Source: Centrapalus pauciflorus (taxonomy: Eukaryota > Streptophyta > Magnoliopsida > Asterales > Asteraceae). Taken from it: a stretch of 64,000 nucleotides of DNA. The translations under genes and the position numbers were made by a program. The stretch spans positions 62,001 to 126,000 of the forward strand of contig JAANYP010002855.1 of assembly GCA_020465985.1 (NCBI GenBank), written 5' to 3'. The notes below the pieces were generated by a model. That model worked only from the letters and a program-made list of their open reading frames with translations. It made no database searches and had not been told where the DNA came from. Shown one piece after another: positions 34,632-47,615 of this stretch. The stretch's first letter is position 1; each line of letters starts with the position of its first letter.

Positions 34632-34645
34632 TCGGTATCAGAGAC
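34632..34645 (+). other. B primer-binding site, diverged (iMet tRNA)
   Basis: TCGGTATCAGAGAC follows the LTR and differs slightly from TGGTATCAGAGC; the related element D has the exact site at the same position. Confidence 0.8.
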
Positions 34646-34775
34646 ATAGTTATAGTGAACTAGGTTGCATTAGTACCCTAGACTATAACTGCACATAAGA
34701 TTTACTGATTTTAGAAATATTTTGTAACTTTGTAACTAACTAAAAGGCCATGAATGGACCTTGATAGAAGAAAGA

Positions 34776-35549
34776 ATGCCCCACCCGGAGACTATCATCT
34801 TATCAGATTCAGAGGACGAGTACACCCCTGCGAGCCCCGCAGCCACTGAGATTTTTACTGAGGGAGAGACATCTGAGGAAGAAGACCCCTCTGAAGACCC
34901 AATGGAGGAGTCAGAAGAGGAACCAATGGAAGAAGATAAAGCTGGAGAGAATCCACCGCCCCCAACAGTCCCCGCTCGCATTCCATACCATCCGGCAGAG
35001 CCGTCATTTAAACCATATCGGCCTTACCCAAATGGCCCCAAAATGTTGTACACACCCCGAAAGCGGGTGATCACGCCAAGAAGGGAGTCTATTCCTATCC
35101 CGACTCCCCAGCCCAATCCCCCACCGCCACACCGACGTGTAGACGCCCGTCGATGGGGCTGGATCCCTGAAACTCTCCGTGAGTGGAGGCAAGAGGAAGG
35201 AATCCCTTCCCAATTCGAGGTCGGAGGACCATCCTCTACACTGATCCAACCACTCACCCAGGAGATGACTGATCAGACCGTACCCCTGCTAGTAGCACGG
35301 TCTTACCGTCATGACCTCCAAACCCGGTTACTTAACCAGGATATTGGAGAATTGACTGCCCGTCTGGAGCGGGAGGAGATTCAAAACTCCAATTTATACT
35401 GGGTTAACCAGCATGCTCTCACCATCCAACAGAATGGCCTGAATGAGCTTCGACAGCAACTAGCCGAAAGCCAAGCTCGGATCGAGGAGCTGACTTTGCG
35501 CCTCAATGCCTTAGAAAAGGGAGAGACCCCTGATCACTCCCGCACCTAG
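34776..35549 (+). CDS. B ORF0: extra ORF between PBS and gag, unknown function
   Basis: An open frame of 257 codons starts at ATG 34776 (a possible upstream ATG 34754 is in another frame). The N-terminus is very acidic (SDSEDEYTPASP, SEEEDPSEDP). A proline-rich basic middle (PYRPYPNGPK, YTPRKRVITPRRESIPI) follows, then WIPETLREWRQEEGIPSQFE, and a C-terminal amphipathic helix or coiled coil (QQLAESQARIEELTLRLNALEKGE). No Gag, protease or zinc motif is present. Element D carries a recognisable diverged copy at the same place, so it is a family component rather than a chance ORF. It could aid assembly, chromatin targeting or silencing suppression; none of this is shown. It is the only full ORF in B with no stop. 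Confidence 0.7.
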   Translation: MPHPETIILSDSEDEYTPASPAATEIFTEGETSEEEDPSEDPMEESEEEPMEEDKAGENPPPPTVPARIPYHPAEPSFKPYRPYPNGPKMLYTPRKRVITPRRESIPIPTPQPNPPPPHRRVDARRWGWIPETLREWRQEEGIPSQFEVGGPSSTLIQPLTQEMTDQTVPLLVARSYRHDLQTRLLNQDIGELTARLEREEIQNSNLYWVNQHALTIQQNGLNELRQQLAESQARIEELTLRLNALEKGETPDHSRT

Positions 35550-35777
35550 TACCCCCCTCTATCTTTGTAATATTAGGAACTTATTATGTAATAGTGTAGG
35601 ACTAAAATTTTCGGGTAATAACCCGCCCCCAATGTAAGAAAATTATGAATGATTAACGAAAATTGCAAGTTATTTATGAAATTGTGTTTGATGATTATAG
35701 TGTTGTGCCTTAAGAAAAATTTACATATTTAAGATTCAACTTCTTACGCTATGCTATTTTCTTTAAACTTTAAGATA

Positions 35778-36840
35778 ATGCCGCCGAGACGAGTTATGAG
35801 CGCTGCTGAAATTGAGGAACTAGTTGCACAAAGAGTGGCTGCTGCTATAGCCACTTACGAGACCAACAGAAACAGTTCAGCTAACGGAGATGGTGGTGCT
35901 AGCCGCACCACGGGAGGAACTGTAACCCACCCTAAGGGATGCGGAAGTAAGGGGTTTTTGAGCTGCAAACCCCGATACTTCAATGGGAACGAAGGAGCCG
36001 TCGGATTAGTATGATGGTTTGAAAGGTTGGAATCCGTCTTCCGTGTTAGCGGATGCATAGAAGGAGACAAAGTAAAGTTCGCCACCCACACTCTGCAAGA
36101 CAGCGCCTTGACATGGTGGAACTCGTACACCCAGTCTGTGGGAATTGATGCAGCTTACCAACTCGCCTGGACCGAGTTGAAGCAGATGATGACCGAGGAG
36201 TATTGCCCTAGGAATGAGCTATAGAAAATGGAGTCAGAGTTTTGGAATCTGGCTATGAAGGGGACGGATGTAGCGGGGTACACCAACCGATTTCATGAAC
36301 TGAGTATTCTGTGCCCTCAGATGGTGACCCCGGAGTACAAGAAAATCGAACGTTACATTCGGGGACTCGCTCCTCAAATTCAAGGTAATGTCAGTGCCTC
36401 CAACCCATACACCATACAGGATGCCATCAGGATGGCCAACAATCTAATGGATCAAGTGTCCCGGAGGAATGAAGCCAAAGTCGGGGAAAACAAGAGAAAG
36501 TGGGAAGACAAGTCCGGAAAGAATACGGGTTCGCAATCCAAGAAGCCCGAGACCATCAGGGCTTATGTGGCAGGAACTGAGTCAAGAAAAGGCTACACGG
36601 GTACCAAGCCTTACTGCACCCAATGCACCTTTCATCACAACAAGGGTCCCTGCCCAACTTGTGTAAAATGCAAACGTATTGGCCATATGGCCAAAGACTG
36701 TAAGTTTGGAACCCCGGGTGTCAATGGCAGCAATCAAAGAGGCTGCTTTGAGTGTGGAGCTACTGGGCATTTCAAGAGTGAGTGCCCAAAATTGAGAAAT
36801 GGTGGAGGAGCTCAGGGGAGAGCTTTTGTGTTAGGAGCAG
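35778..36840 (+). pseudogene. B gag (two in-frame stops)
   Basis: ATG 35778 (MPPRRVMSAAEIEELVAQRV) follows an acceptor-like CTTTAAACTTTAAG by three bases. The Gag domain (WFERLESVFRVSGC, ALTWWNSYTQ, EEYCPRNEL) spans about residues 75-220. Zinc knuckles CVKCKRIGHMAKDC (residue 295) and CFECGATGHFKSEC (residue 323) are intact, preceded by a CTQC...GPC cluster. Stops are TGA 36012-36014 and TAG 36222-36224. The frame runs straight into protease and pol, giving one 1,475-codon gag-pol frame to 40202. Confidence 0.92.
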
Positions 36841-38690
36841 GTGACGCTCGTCAAGATCCCCACGTAGTATCAGGTACGTTTCTTTTAAATGACATTTACG
36901 CTTACGTACTCTTTGATACTGGGGCTGATAGGAGCTTTATATCTGATAAGTTTAGTAAGCAATTGAATGCCACTCCTTTTCCCTTAGACAACTCTTATAC
37001 TATAGAACTGGCTGACGGCAAAATAATAGAGGCAAGTAGTATCATTAAGAAATGCACACTGAAGCTGGCAGATCATCCATTTAAGATAGACTTGATGCCT
37101 ATAAAACTCGGAAGTTTTGATGTAGTAATTGGTATGGATTGGTTGTCACACAATCATGCCGAGATTTTGTGTGGTAAGAAAGTGGTACGGATACCACTCC
37201 ACAAGAAGAAGTTCCTAACAGTCCAACGGGAAAGAAAGAACCGACAGTTGAATGTCATATCCGGCCTAAGAACATTAAAGTGCCTTAAGAAAGGTTGCCA
37301 TGCAGTACTGGTACAAATTGCAGAAAAAGAGTCGGAGGAGAAATGACTCGAGGATATTCCAGTGGTTTGTGACTATCCGAAGGTCTTCCCGGAAGATTTG
37401 CCTGGGCTTCCGCCAGCTAGACAAGTAGAGTTTCAAATCGATTTGGTGCCGGGAGCTGCACCGGTCGCAAGAGCCCCATATAGACTCGCCCCTTCTGAAA
37501 TGCAAGAGCTATCCAATCAATTACAAGAGTTGATGGATAAAGGATTCATTCGACCAAGTTCCTCACCTTGGGGAGCTCCGGTCTTGTTCGTGAAAAAGAA
37601 AGACGGATCCTTCAGAATGTCCATAGACTACCGAGAGCTAAACAAGTTAACGGTAAAGAACCGCTACCGTCTTCCCAGAATTGATGACCTGTTTGACCAA
37701 CTACAGGGATCTAGCTTCTACTCTAAGATTGATCTGCGATCCGGTTATCATCAAGTAAAGGTTCGGGAAGAAGACATTCCTAAGATAGCATTCAGAACTC
37801 GTTATGGACATTATGAATTCCAGGTAATGCCATTCGGTTTGACCAACGCACCAGCCGTATTCATGGACCTCATCTATCGAGTGTGTAAACCGTATCTGGA
37901 CAAATTTGTAATAGTGTTCATAGACGATATTCTCATCTATTCCAGAAATAAGGAGGAGCATGAACAACATCTCAAGCTGATCTTGGAGTTGTTAGAGAAG
38001 GAACATTTATACGCCAAATTTTCAAAATGTGAATTTTGGTTGCGAGAAGTTAAATTCCTTGGACATGTGATCAACAGCCAGGGAATCCAAGTTGATCCAT
38101 CAAAAATCGAGGCCATACAGAACTGGGCGACTCCTAGAACCCCCACGAAAATCCGCCAATTTCTAGGACTTGTCAGTTATTATAGGCGATTTATTGAAAA
38201 CTTCTCAAAGATAGCAGGTTCCCTAACAGAGGTGACTCGGAAGGATGTAAAATATATCTGGGGTGAAGAGCAAGAAAAGGCATTTCAGCAGTTAAAGCAA
38301 AGATTGTGTAGTGCACCAATTCTGTCCTTACCTGAAGGGACTGAAAATTTTGTGGTCTACTATGATGCCTCACACAATGGATTAGGTTGTGTGCTCATGC
38401 AAAGGGATAAAGTCATTGCTTACGCATCACGACAGCTCAAAATTCACGAGGTGAATTATACGACTCATGACTTAGAGCTTGGAGCAGTGGTATTTGCTCT
38501 CTAAATATGGAGGCACTACCTGTATGGAACTAAGTGCACGGTGTTCACAGACCATAAAAGCCTTCAGCATATTCTGAATCAGAAAGAGTTAAATATGAGG
38601 CAGCGCTGTTGGGTTGAACTACTTAGCGATTATGACTGCAAAATTCGTTATCATCCGGGGAAGGCGAATGTCGTGGCTGATGCCCTAAGC
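36841..38690 (+). pseudogene. B protease, reverse transcriptase and RNase H (two in-frame stops)
   Basis: Same frame as gag. Protease active site LFDTGADRSF is intact (Asp at about residue 380). RT motifs PYRLAPSEMQEL, SPWGAPVLF, SIDYRELNKL (usual Cys replaced by Ser), KIDLRSGYHQV, MPFGLTNAPAVF and the catalytic FIDDILIYS (residues about 714-722) are intact. RNase H shows YYDASHNGLGCVLMQ, ASRQLKIHE, TDHKSLQ and VADALSRK. Stops are TGA 37344-37346, between protease and RT, and TAA 38502-38504, in RNase H. No frameshift. Confidence 0.94.
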
Positions 38691-40205
38691 CGAAAGGAAC
38701 GGGTTAAGCCATTAAGAGTCCGAGATTTGGTCATGACTATACAGTCAAACCTAAACTCTCAAGTTCGCGAGGCACAAGAAGAAGCTGTCAAGGAGGGTAA
38801 TCTACTAGATGAAGCCTTGAGAGGTATGGATAAGCAGTTTGAAATCAAGTCAAATGGATGTCGATACTTCATGGGCAGAATTTGGCTACCAAAACTCGGA
38901 GGAGTAATGAAGCTGGTCATGGATGAAGGCCATAAGACAAGATATGCTATTCATCCAGGGTCAGATAAGATGTATCACGACTTGAAGAGAATGTACTGGT
39001 GGCCAAATATGAAGGCTGACATTGCTACCTATGTCAGCAAGTGCTTAACATGTTTGAAGGTTAAGGTTGAGCACCAAAAACCATCAGGATTGCTAGTTCA
39101 ACCAGAAATACACCAGTGGAAGTGGGAAAACATCACCATGGATTTCATCACCAAGTTGCCAAAGACTTCTGGAGGTTATGACACTATTTGGGTGATTGTG
39201 GATCGACTTACCAAAACCGCACATTTCCTGCCCATCAAGGAGACTGATAAGATGGATAAGTTAACACGAATCTATCTTAAAGAAGTCGTCTCAAGGCATG
39301 GAGTGCCAGTATCAATTATATCAGACAGGGACAGCCGGTTCACATCAAGATTTTGGCAATCATTGCAAGAAGCACTGGGTACACGTCTAGATATGAGCAC
39401 AGCCTATCACCCGCAAACGGATGGTTAGAGTGAAAGGATGATTCAGACTTTGGAAGACATGCTAAGGGCATGTGCCATCGATTTTGGCAAAAGTTGGGAC
39501 ATGCACCTGCCATTAGTCGAGTTTTCCTATAACAACAGCTATCGCTCGAGCATTAAGACCGCCCCATTCGAGGCACTCTACAGGCGAAATTGTCGATCAC
39601 CTCTTTGTTGGGATGAAGTAGGAGATAGTCAGATTACTGGACCTGAGATCATCCAGGAGACTACAGAAAAGATAGCCCAGATTCGTAACCGGTTAAAGAT
39701 CGCGCGGGATCGACAGAAGAGTTATGCAGACATTCGACGGAAGGATTTGGAATTCCAAGAGGGAGATCAAGTAATGCTAAAAGTCTCGCCTTGGAAAGGC
39801 GTAATCCGTTTTGGGAAACGAGGAAAACTCAATCCTCGTTATATCGGACCATTCAAAATCACCAAAAGAATTGGCCCGGTAGCTTACCGACTCGATCTGC
39901 CCCCAGAGCTTAGTAACGTTCATAATACCTTCCACGTGTCCAATCTTAAGAAGTGTCTGGCTGATGAATCACTCGTTATACCCATGGACGAGTTGGAGTT
40001 AGACGATAAGTTGAACTTCATTGAACAACCTGTAGAAATAATGGACCGAGAAGTCAAGAAATTAAAGCACAGCCGGATCCCGATAATAAAAGTCAGATGA
40101 AACTCTAAGCGAGGTCCTGAGTTTACGTGGGAACGTGAAGATCAATTCCGGGAAAAATACCCTCACCTGTTCTCAAGTACTCAAGAAGTGGAGAACACGA
40201 GCTAA
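38691..40205 (+). pseudogene. B integrase and chromodomain-like tail (two in-frame stops)
   Basis: Same frame. Zinc domain (HKTRYAIHPG; CLTCLK near 39045), core (TMDF near 39137, IISDRDSRF near 39318), GPY/F-type region (NPRYIGPFKI) and C-terminus (FIEQPVEIMDREVKKLKHS, FTWEREDQF) can be read. Stops are TAG 39426-39428 and TGA 40098-40100; the natural end is TAA 40203-40205. The C-terminal WERED block is the diverged chromodomain-like tail common in Tekay-type plant chromoviruses. Confidence 0.92.
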
Positions 40206-40225
40206 TTTCAGGACGAAATTCCCTT

Positions 40226-40238
40226 AACAGGGGGAGAC
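40226..40238 (+). other. B polypurine tract
   Basis: AACAGGGGGAGAC abuts TGTAACATCC at 40239. Confidence 0.9.
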
Positions 40239-41736
40239 TGTAACATCCGGTACTAAACCAGGTTACAATGACCTAACCTGTATTTAATAGCCAATTATAA
40301 CCTAATCAGTGGTCATTAGAAATTAATCAAGTGATTAACAAGGTTTATTAGAAAATTCAACTCAATTAGAATCAAATTCATCGGTGCGATGAATCGGGAA
40401 ATCAATTAATCCGATCGATTGATGATATGAGGGATTAATTCAACTAAGTACATAATTAAATTATGATTAGTGACACTAAGCATACACTAATACAATTACT
40501 TAACATTAATTATGCAAGACTAAAACAAATCATTAAAACAATGCATCCATAAGTATTTATAAAATTACAAGAAAAGGGAAATGCAAAAATACATTTCTAA
40601 ATACATTTATACAAAAAAAAATGGAAATACATGTATATACACATAAGGGCCGGCCATTAGGCCATATGGTGTATTAGAGTTTGACTTTTATTTAAATAAT
40701 ATTACTTTAAACACCATCATTTTGTTTAAAAGTGCACACAACTTTTGTCTCGCATGCCTTTCATCATTTGAAAGACCAAAAATTTCTCGATAAATAGGAA
40801 GGCATTTCATTCATTTTATTCACACCAAACTCTTTCTTTTCTCTCCATAAATCCGGCCATATACCCTCACACATCACAAAATTCTTCATTCAAGTGTTCT
40901 TGGTGTTCTTCAAGTGTTTTTAGTGCAAACCTTGCAAAGATTTCAACTTCTACTCAAAATCATCTTCCAAATACATCAAAGTAAGTAAATACTAACTTAT
41001 TTCATCTTATAATTATGTTTATATAAGTCTTGCATAATATATATAATCACCAACAACAACAAGTTTCATAAAAACTCAAGTTTATAAGTTTCTAGTTTTT
41101 ATTTTTAAGTTGTTTCTTTAAATGTGCATATGAATATATGAACACATTATAAACATGTTAATATTATTAAAACATGTGTTATATATGTGTTACATAACTT
41201 TTACAACTTTTATACAAGTAGTCTTTGAATAAACAACAAGAATCATAAGTTGTTTCAAGTTTATAAACTACGGAATTTCGGCAGAAAATTTATATCGACT
41301 TTGAAAAATCCTAACTAATTCATAACTCAACGAAATGAGTTGATTCTTGTCTCAAAAGTTAGATCTATGTCTTAACTATAGATCTGTAATTTTTCATAAT
41401 TTATTTTGAAGTTTAAGACCTCCAGAAATTGTTTGGGAAACCGAAAGCTTGACAGCTCAAAATGGCCAACATAGGGTTTTTAACGAGCTTTTTCACCAAC
41501 CTAAACATCTCGAAAAATGGCCGTTCTTGATTCTAAAAATCCTTTGTATATAGTAGTTTTATGTCCTAGAAAACCAAAGCCTAAAACATTTTGGAGCTTG
41601 GTCAAAAACAGCCTCAAAGTAGGCCGAAAAACCTTCGAAAAAGCTGGAAAATTATATATATATATATATATAAACTTGACGTTTTAAGCAAATTTTATTT
41701 ATAAACTTGTAATGTTGGGTTATTTAAGACATAAAA

Positions 41737-41804
<68 letters not shown>

Positions 41805-42711
41805 TCATATATTAGAGATATTAAGTCCTTATTATCATTTAGAACCCGTTTAATCTCGCTCGGTGCATCATCCGTCACTTTACGCTAAAAAGCACTTTAC
41901 GCTAGTTTTTACCATCACACGCTCGGTGAGTTCTCATAGCCCCTATTTTCACACTGTTATGTTTTGTGGATGAAATACATGCTTCGTTTTTATATGGACA
42001 CGGAAATATTTTCATTTCTATTATGTATTACACATGTGGTTCCATTAGCTCTGATATCATGAACCGTTAATTGCATTTATTTGTAAGCGCGAATATATTG
42101 TGGATAGATCTATTGGGAGTCATGTCCCCCACTCGGGTTAGTCGGATTGGCTAACAGCGGGTGCATGTATAAATGAACACACGGTATTACGTATGGGAAT
42201 ACTGCACATGGCAAACTCATTTTAAATTAAGCTTCGGTTGCATGATGGTTTATATGTAATACATAACAAGGAATTTATGATTTTATAAATTCAATCTCTA
42301 TTATTGTTGTCCATACAAGTCAGATTTACGTGTAAACCTATGAGCTCACCAACAATTTTTGTTGACGTATTTTAGCGTGTATTTTCAGGAAATTAAGGCA
42401 AGTATGCCTTCAGACGTATTTTCTTTCAAGCTTCCGCATCCATGGAGTCGCATGCATATTCAAATTAACGGAGATTTAGCTGCATTATTTTGGATATTTT
42501 AATTATGTAATTAAATCTCTGTATTTTGTGAACTCCGTTCCTCATATCAGACTATGTAAAACATTGCTATGCTTTAAAGCTTGAACGATGTATTTTAAAA
42601 ACGTCCATATAGTGGTCGTTCGTTATGATTATGGTTATGCTTCCGCTATGATTATGGTTATGCTTCCGCGACGTCACGCTTCGTTGCCAACCGGGGTAAC
42701 GGGGTGTGACA
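40239..42711 (+). repeat. B 3' LTR (2,473 bp)
   Basis: It pairs with 32226-34629. The extra length is mainly a 58-base AT run (41745-41802, about 11 bases in the 5' copy) and a 23-base tandem duplication (42624-42646 repeated at 42647-42669). The donor-like GTAAGTAAAT is at 40981. Confidence 0.97.
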
Positions 42712-44389
42712 CTCACTCTCTCACTACTCTCTCTCTCTCTACCGATTTCCCTCTCTACTCTCTCTTTCTCTCGGCTTCATCTAAAGAACACACAAGAATC
42801 AGTATTTTCAAGTGCAAAAAGTTGGATTCAAGTTGCAATTTAGGAGCTATAACTGCTACAACAAACGATTTGAGGTAAGAATCACTCAAAACTTGCAAAT
42901 TTATGATTTTTGGTTCGGTTTTTATGAAAAACCGATTTTTAAGATTGTTGTTGCAAATGTTGATGCATGTTGAATCTGAATATGGAGAAGTTTAAATTGA
43001 GTGTTAGTGATGCAATGTACAAAATTTCAGATTCAAACTCCACTTCTAAGTATGATTTTTGGAATTATGTGTGTGTTTTAGTGTGTGTTCTTCGAACTTG
43101 TAGAAAATGGACACAAATGTGGAATTTTTGGTACATTATGACATGTTATAAGATGAAATAGTATATTTAAGTTCATATCTGGAATTTTAGATGCAAAAAC
43201 ATGCAAAAATGGTCCAAAAGTAATTTCTGGAAAATGTTGGAAATTTTACAAGTATGAACTCGTTCCGGATCTGTCCAAATTCGGACCATGCCCAGTTCGG
43301 ACCTACAGTGATTTCGGGTCCATCCCAATTCGGACCCCAACCTAATTCGGACCCCCAAATTCGGACCTAGCCTATTTCGGACCAAGGACCCAATTTCGGA
43401 CCATCCACAATTCGGATCATCCAAATTCGGATGTGGTCCGAAATCAGACCCAATTACACTTAATTTTCAAAATTCAAGTTTTAAGCAATTACTGATAGAA
43501 AATCACTGTTACACTTACTTTACAGATCATTGTGGTGTTATCAAAACACACATTGATTCAAAGACAAGTCACACAATACCAATCACTGTGAGTAACAGAT
43601 TGTCATTCTAACATTTATTGTTTTTGCATTCATGTATATATATTCAATGGCATGTTCACATCGTTCATATACATTATTTGGCACTCGTACATGATTTGTT
43701 GTTATGATGCACACTCGTACTTGACATGTAACACACATGTAGCCAGCGTTCATTTGAAAGTGCATCTATTTACATCATGCTTGCACTGCATGATCATTAC
43801 TTCACAATCTGATGTGCCCTGGACTGGGGCTGACAGCAGGCCACTGTCGGGGACTGATCATCCCACTCGTTATCCCTTCAGGTTCGGCACATCCCCGATC
43901 AGCATTTGAACTGCCAACCCCATGCTAGCACTACATGGTTTACACATACATTGAGGCTTACGCTGCCTGTTTTCACATACATGGGGCTTACACTGCCCAT
44001 GGTTAAGCATTGCTTGTAAAGAAATATTTGTTGTTTGCATAATCTGTTATCTCACTAAGCTTTAGCTTACAGTTGACTCACAATGTTTTCAGGCAAAGGC
44101 AAAAGTGTAGCTGGACCTTCTACTTAAGCAATTCACTTCAATATCCCGGAGACTTTAGAAGCTATTGGTACTTGAATGTAATAGCTTTGGGCTGGGATTT
44201 ACTACTTCTAAAACAATTTGTGATGTTGTAATAGTTAGACTTTATCACTGTAGACATGTATTCTATTGCTTTAGTGTGGATCTGCTTAAATCTATTTTAA
44301 GTATTCAATTTCAATTATCATGATTATTCATTGGGTTGTTTGTTGATCCTGGTGATTCAATTATACTATCAGATCAAGAGGGTGTCACA
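42712..44389 (+). repeat. A 3' LTR, second part (right of insertion B)
   Basis: It starts with the repeated CTCAC and then matches the A 5' LTR to its GGGTGTCACA end. Joined with 32024-32225 it is about 1,875 bases, the same as the 5' copy. The short ORFs here are repeats of those in the 5' LTR and are not genes. Confidence 0.95.
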
Positions 44390-47300
44390 TACAACTAGCC
44401 CCGAACCCCAAAGCTCTATCATTGGTCAAGTACCAAGGTGTTGAAACAGGTTCTAAAGCACTTCAAGTTCATTCAGAATCCTGAGCTATGAAATAGGTCC
44501 AGCCAATCCTTTGCCTTTACCTGAAAAATAATGCAAGAACAGGGTTAGCTTATTTGCTTAGTAAAAATGTAGAAATTCACATTTAACATGCAATTATGAA
44601 GGCAGAAAGCTCATGCACTGCACTCGGCTCATGCATAGCTCATCTCTATTGCTCATGCACTGCACAAGGCTAATGCACAGCTCAAATCTCGAAGGGACAT
44701 TGGCCAATTAAATGCTCTTTGATGTGCATCTTTGCTCAGCTCCCAGTTATAAAACTATTGTTGCTCTTGAGACTTTTAGACAAATTCATAAGAAATGCTC
44801 GGATAATGATAACACCATACACACACATCATTAGTGGGGATCAGCCACGTACTAGGCTAGCTACCAGTAATTCCTGTATGTGTATCATCAGAATGCTAAG
44901 CTCTAGCTACTCTCTGTGCTTTCATCATGTAAATCAGCACATCACAAGCCTAACATTAACCCAACACTGAGCAATAGTGTTGGTGTTAAGCGTAACAATC
45001 AAATGACTCGTCAATGAATAGAAGCTAGAAGAAGAAATGCTCAGCCCAACAAGTCATAGCAAACATGCTATGATAGTATATCAATATGCTCAGGATCAGA
45101 ATGCCAATAAAAGTAGAATAAAGCAAATGTCTCAATTCACATAATTTGCAGCTAAAGTAAAATCTACAACTCACTGTAACTGGTTAATTTGCACTTTCTG
45201 GCTCCGGCTCTGTTTCTCACAATCTATAGTGGGTTAGAACCACTATCTAACTTATATCAGACTTACAGACAGCTTGCCACTTTGCTATAGCTTTCACTGG
45301 TGCTCTTTAATATGTCTTTTAGTTTTCTTGTTGCTCAGTCTGTTATGCATATCATTTCTGATATTTATTAGTCGTTATATCATCTGAATAGTATATTCAG
45401 TATTCATTCGTTGATCTTTAAATTCAAAGTCTCATATTTTAATTATATTTATGAATATGGCCATCAGTTTCATTAGAATCTTTCATTCAAGGTTCAATGG
45501 TTACGCTTATCACATATAGAATATGCTTTACATGACGTATAAGCTTTTATGTCCTTTTTCATGGACATGTGTGACTTTGTTAAGTCTTTTCTTGGCTTTC
45601 ATTTGCATATTGAACTCACATTCAAAACATGAAAGAATATTTCATGAACTTACTTGATAATTATATGATCATATAATTGCATGTCATTCCACTTCACCTA
45701 TGTTTATATGATCATGATACTAACATTGAGCAATATGAACATAATATGCTTATAAGTGTCTTTATTACTTAATACATACTTTTGAATGTTCATACAATCA
45801 TATTACATACATTCATGGCATTAATTGCATATCTTGTAATCTTGACCATCACACCATGTTTTTCTTTATTTTTAATGGCAATAAACAACATGTACTTTAA
45901 ACATATGCTAACTGATGTATATTCGCACACATAAGTTCATATACTTTAAGTTGATGCATTTCTATACATTTATAAGTTCAGGCCAAAGGCCAAAAGTTTA
46001 TGCAATTTGAGCATTGTATCTATAAGTTTTCATGAATCTTGATTGCCTTTATGATCACACATCTATACATCAAATGTATTGTTATTAGCCTAAATTTAAG
46101 CATAAGATTCCTAAACATTGCAAATAAAGCATCAATTCTACATATTTTCTATCATAATTTAACATAAAACACTTTAATCAACCTTCACATGAAATTAACA
46201 TATATGTTTGATATTTAGTGTTGCCATCCTATTGTTGTTGCTATCCCAATTTCACTGAATACACACATGCTGCACACATATACATATATATACGCATCAT
46301 AGTTTCTGATTTATTTTTACTGGGCATACATAGACACATTACATATTTACTTCTTTTACACACACTGCACACACTTACTAATTTCATGCAAAGAAAAGGA
46401 AATGGAAAGGATGGATTCGGTTCTAACATCAACACCACCGCACATACCTAGTTTATAGAAATGAAAAGTAAAAAGGTTGTTGTCTTTGCTCCTGTCTTGT
46501 ACACTGCACACATACACACACTTAACCTTTATGCACAAAAAGGGAAATGAAGGCGCTGTTGCTGGACTGCTGCTTCTGCTTTGTACAAATAAAAAAAAGA
46601 AAAAGGTTGCTGCAGTGTTTCGCTATTACCATATATGGTCTCGGTATAAACATAGTTTCAGTATTAGTCTGTAGGTCTCGGTAGTCATTGGCATTGGGTG
46701 TGTTTCGGTAATAGTTTCAGTATTACCGAGACCTTTGTGGTCTCAGTACATCTCGTTAATATCAAATGGGTCTCGGTAGTCATGTAAACTCACACACACA
46801 CTTCTGCACTATTCTTTTATGTTTTTCTACATTTTCACAGCAACAAAACAACTAGTTTATAGGTTGATTGATGCTTCTAGATAAAAATTAAACACACGTA
46901 TATGTATCCAAGATATGGCCGAAGACCTAAGGGCCTTCTTGGCTTTCTCCTTTTTCGATTAAAATAGGGACCAATTTTCAATTACTGGGAATTAATTAAA
47001 CCATCCAATAAAGCCATACGAATGCCGATTTCAACAATTAAATCTTAATATACAACATTCATGGACCTATTTTGATGTTTCTTACATTCTTTCTTGATCA
47101 ATTTTAAAATGAAACACATATTTTCTAGGAAGCCATGGGCTTCAAAAGAAACAACAAGAACTAAGTTTAAATGATATTTACCTTCTAATCTTGATATGAA
47201 CTTGTTTCTTCATAATTGTTTGTTGATTCCTTGGCTTGGATTTCACTTTTGTTGCAAAAGTTTTGATAATCTTGATGGATTTATAAAGAACCATGAGTGA

Positions 47301-47578
47301 TGAAAGAAGCAAAGGTGAATTGGGTTTGTTTGGAGTAATGAGCAGATGAAATAGTTTTTATCCAATTTATATTCTTTCAAGTTTCACTTTTCACCACCAC
47401 ATAAGTTATTTTTCTTTCATTTCTTTTATATTATCATTGCAACTTTAAAAATTAAACTTATGACTTAATCATAAATTTTATTAACTAACATTTTTAATTA
47501 CCTAGTACAAATTCCATTTAACTAACTAATTAACATTGAACTTGTTAATTGCTGTTGATCGAAGTTCAGGTCGTTACA
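44390..47578 (-). repeat. E 3' LTR, main part (right of insertion A)
   Basis: It continues 25090-25270 after the TACAA duplicate. Positions 44395-45540 match 50405-51550 in the other E LTR. On minus it starts TGTAACGACC at 47578. With the left part the LTR is about 3.4 kb. An acceptor-like ATTATTTTTCAG|G (minus) ends at 44521, matching the position seen in A. No genes; the 60-90 codon ORFs are chance. Confidence 0.88.
46633..46778. repeat. GGTCTCGGTA motif cluster in the E LTR
   Basis: GGTCTCGGTA occurs near 46638, 46674 and 46770, with variants TTTCGGTAATAG and GGTCTCAGTAC. One inverted copy (TATTACCGAGACC, about 46721) can pair with the direct copies. Confidence 0.6.
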
Positions 47579-47615
47579 GAATGGGCTCCACCACGCATAA
47601 ACTTCGTCCTCGAAG
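47579..47615 (-). other. E polypurine-rich border
   Basis: On minus, CGAGGACGAAGTTTATGCG then TGGTGGAGCCCATTC precedes the LTR start. A has nearly the same sequence (GCGGACGAAG...GTGGTGGAGCCCA) before its own 3' LTR. Confidence 0.7.

Noticed and set aside
46218..46674. Short ORFs in the E LTR with Cys- or His-rich peptides
   Set aside because: Arise from CACACA-rich LTR DNA; overlapping on both strands with no similarity to known proteins.
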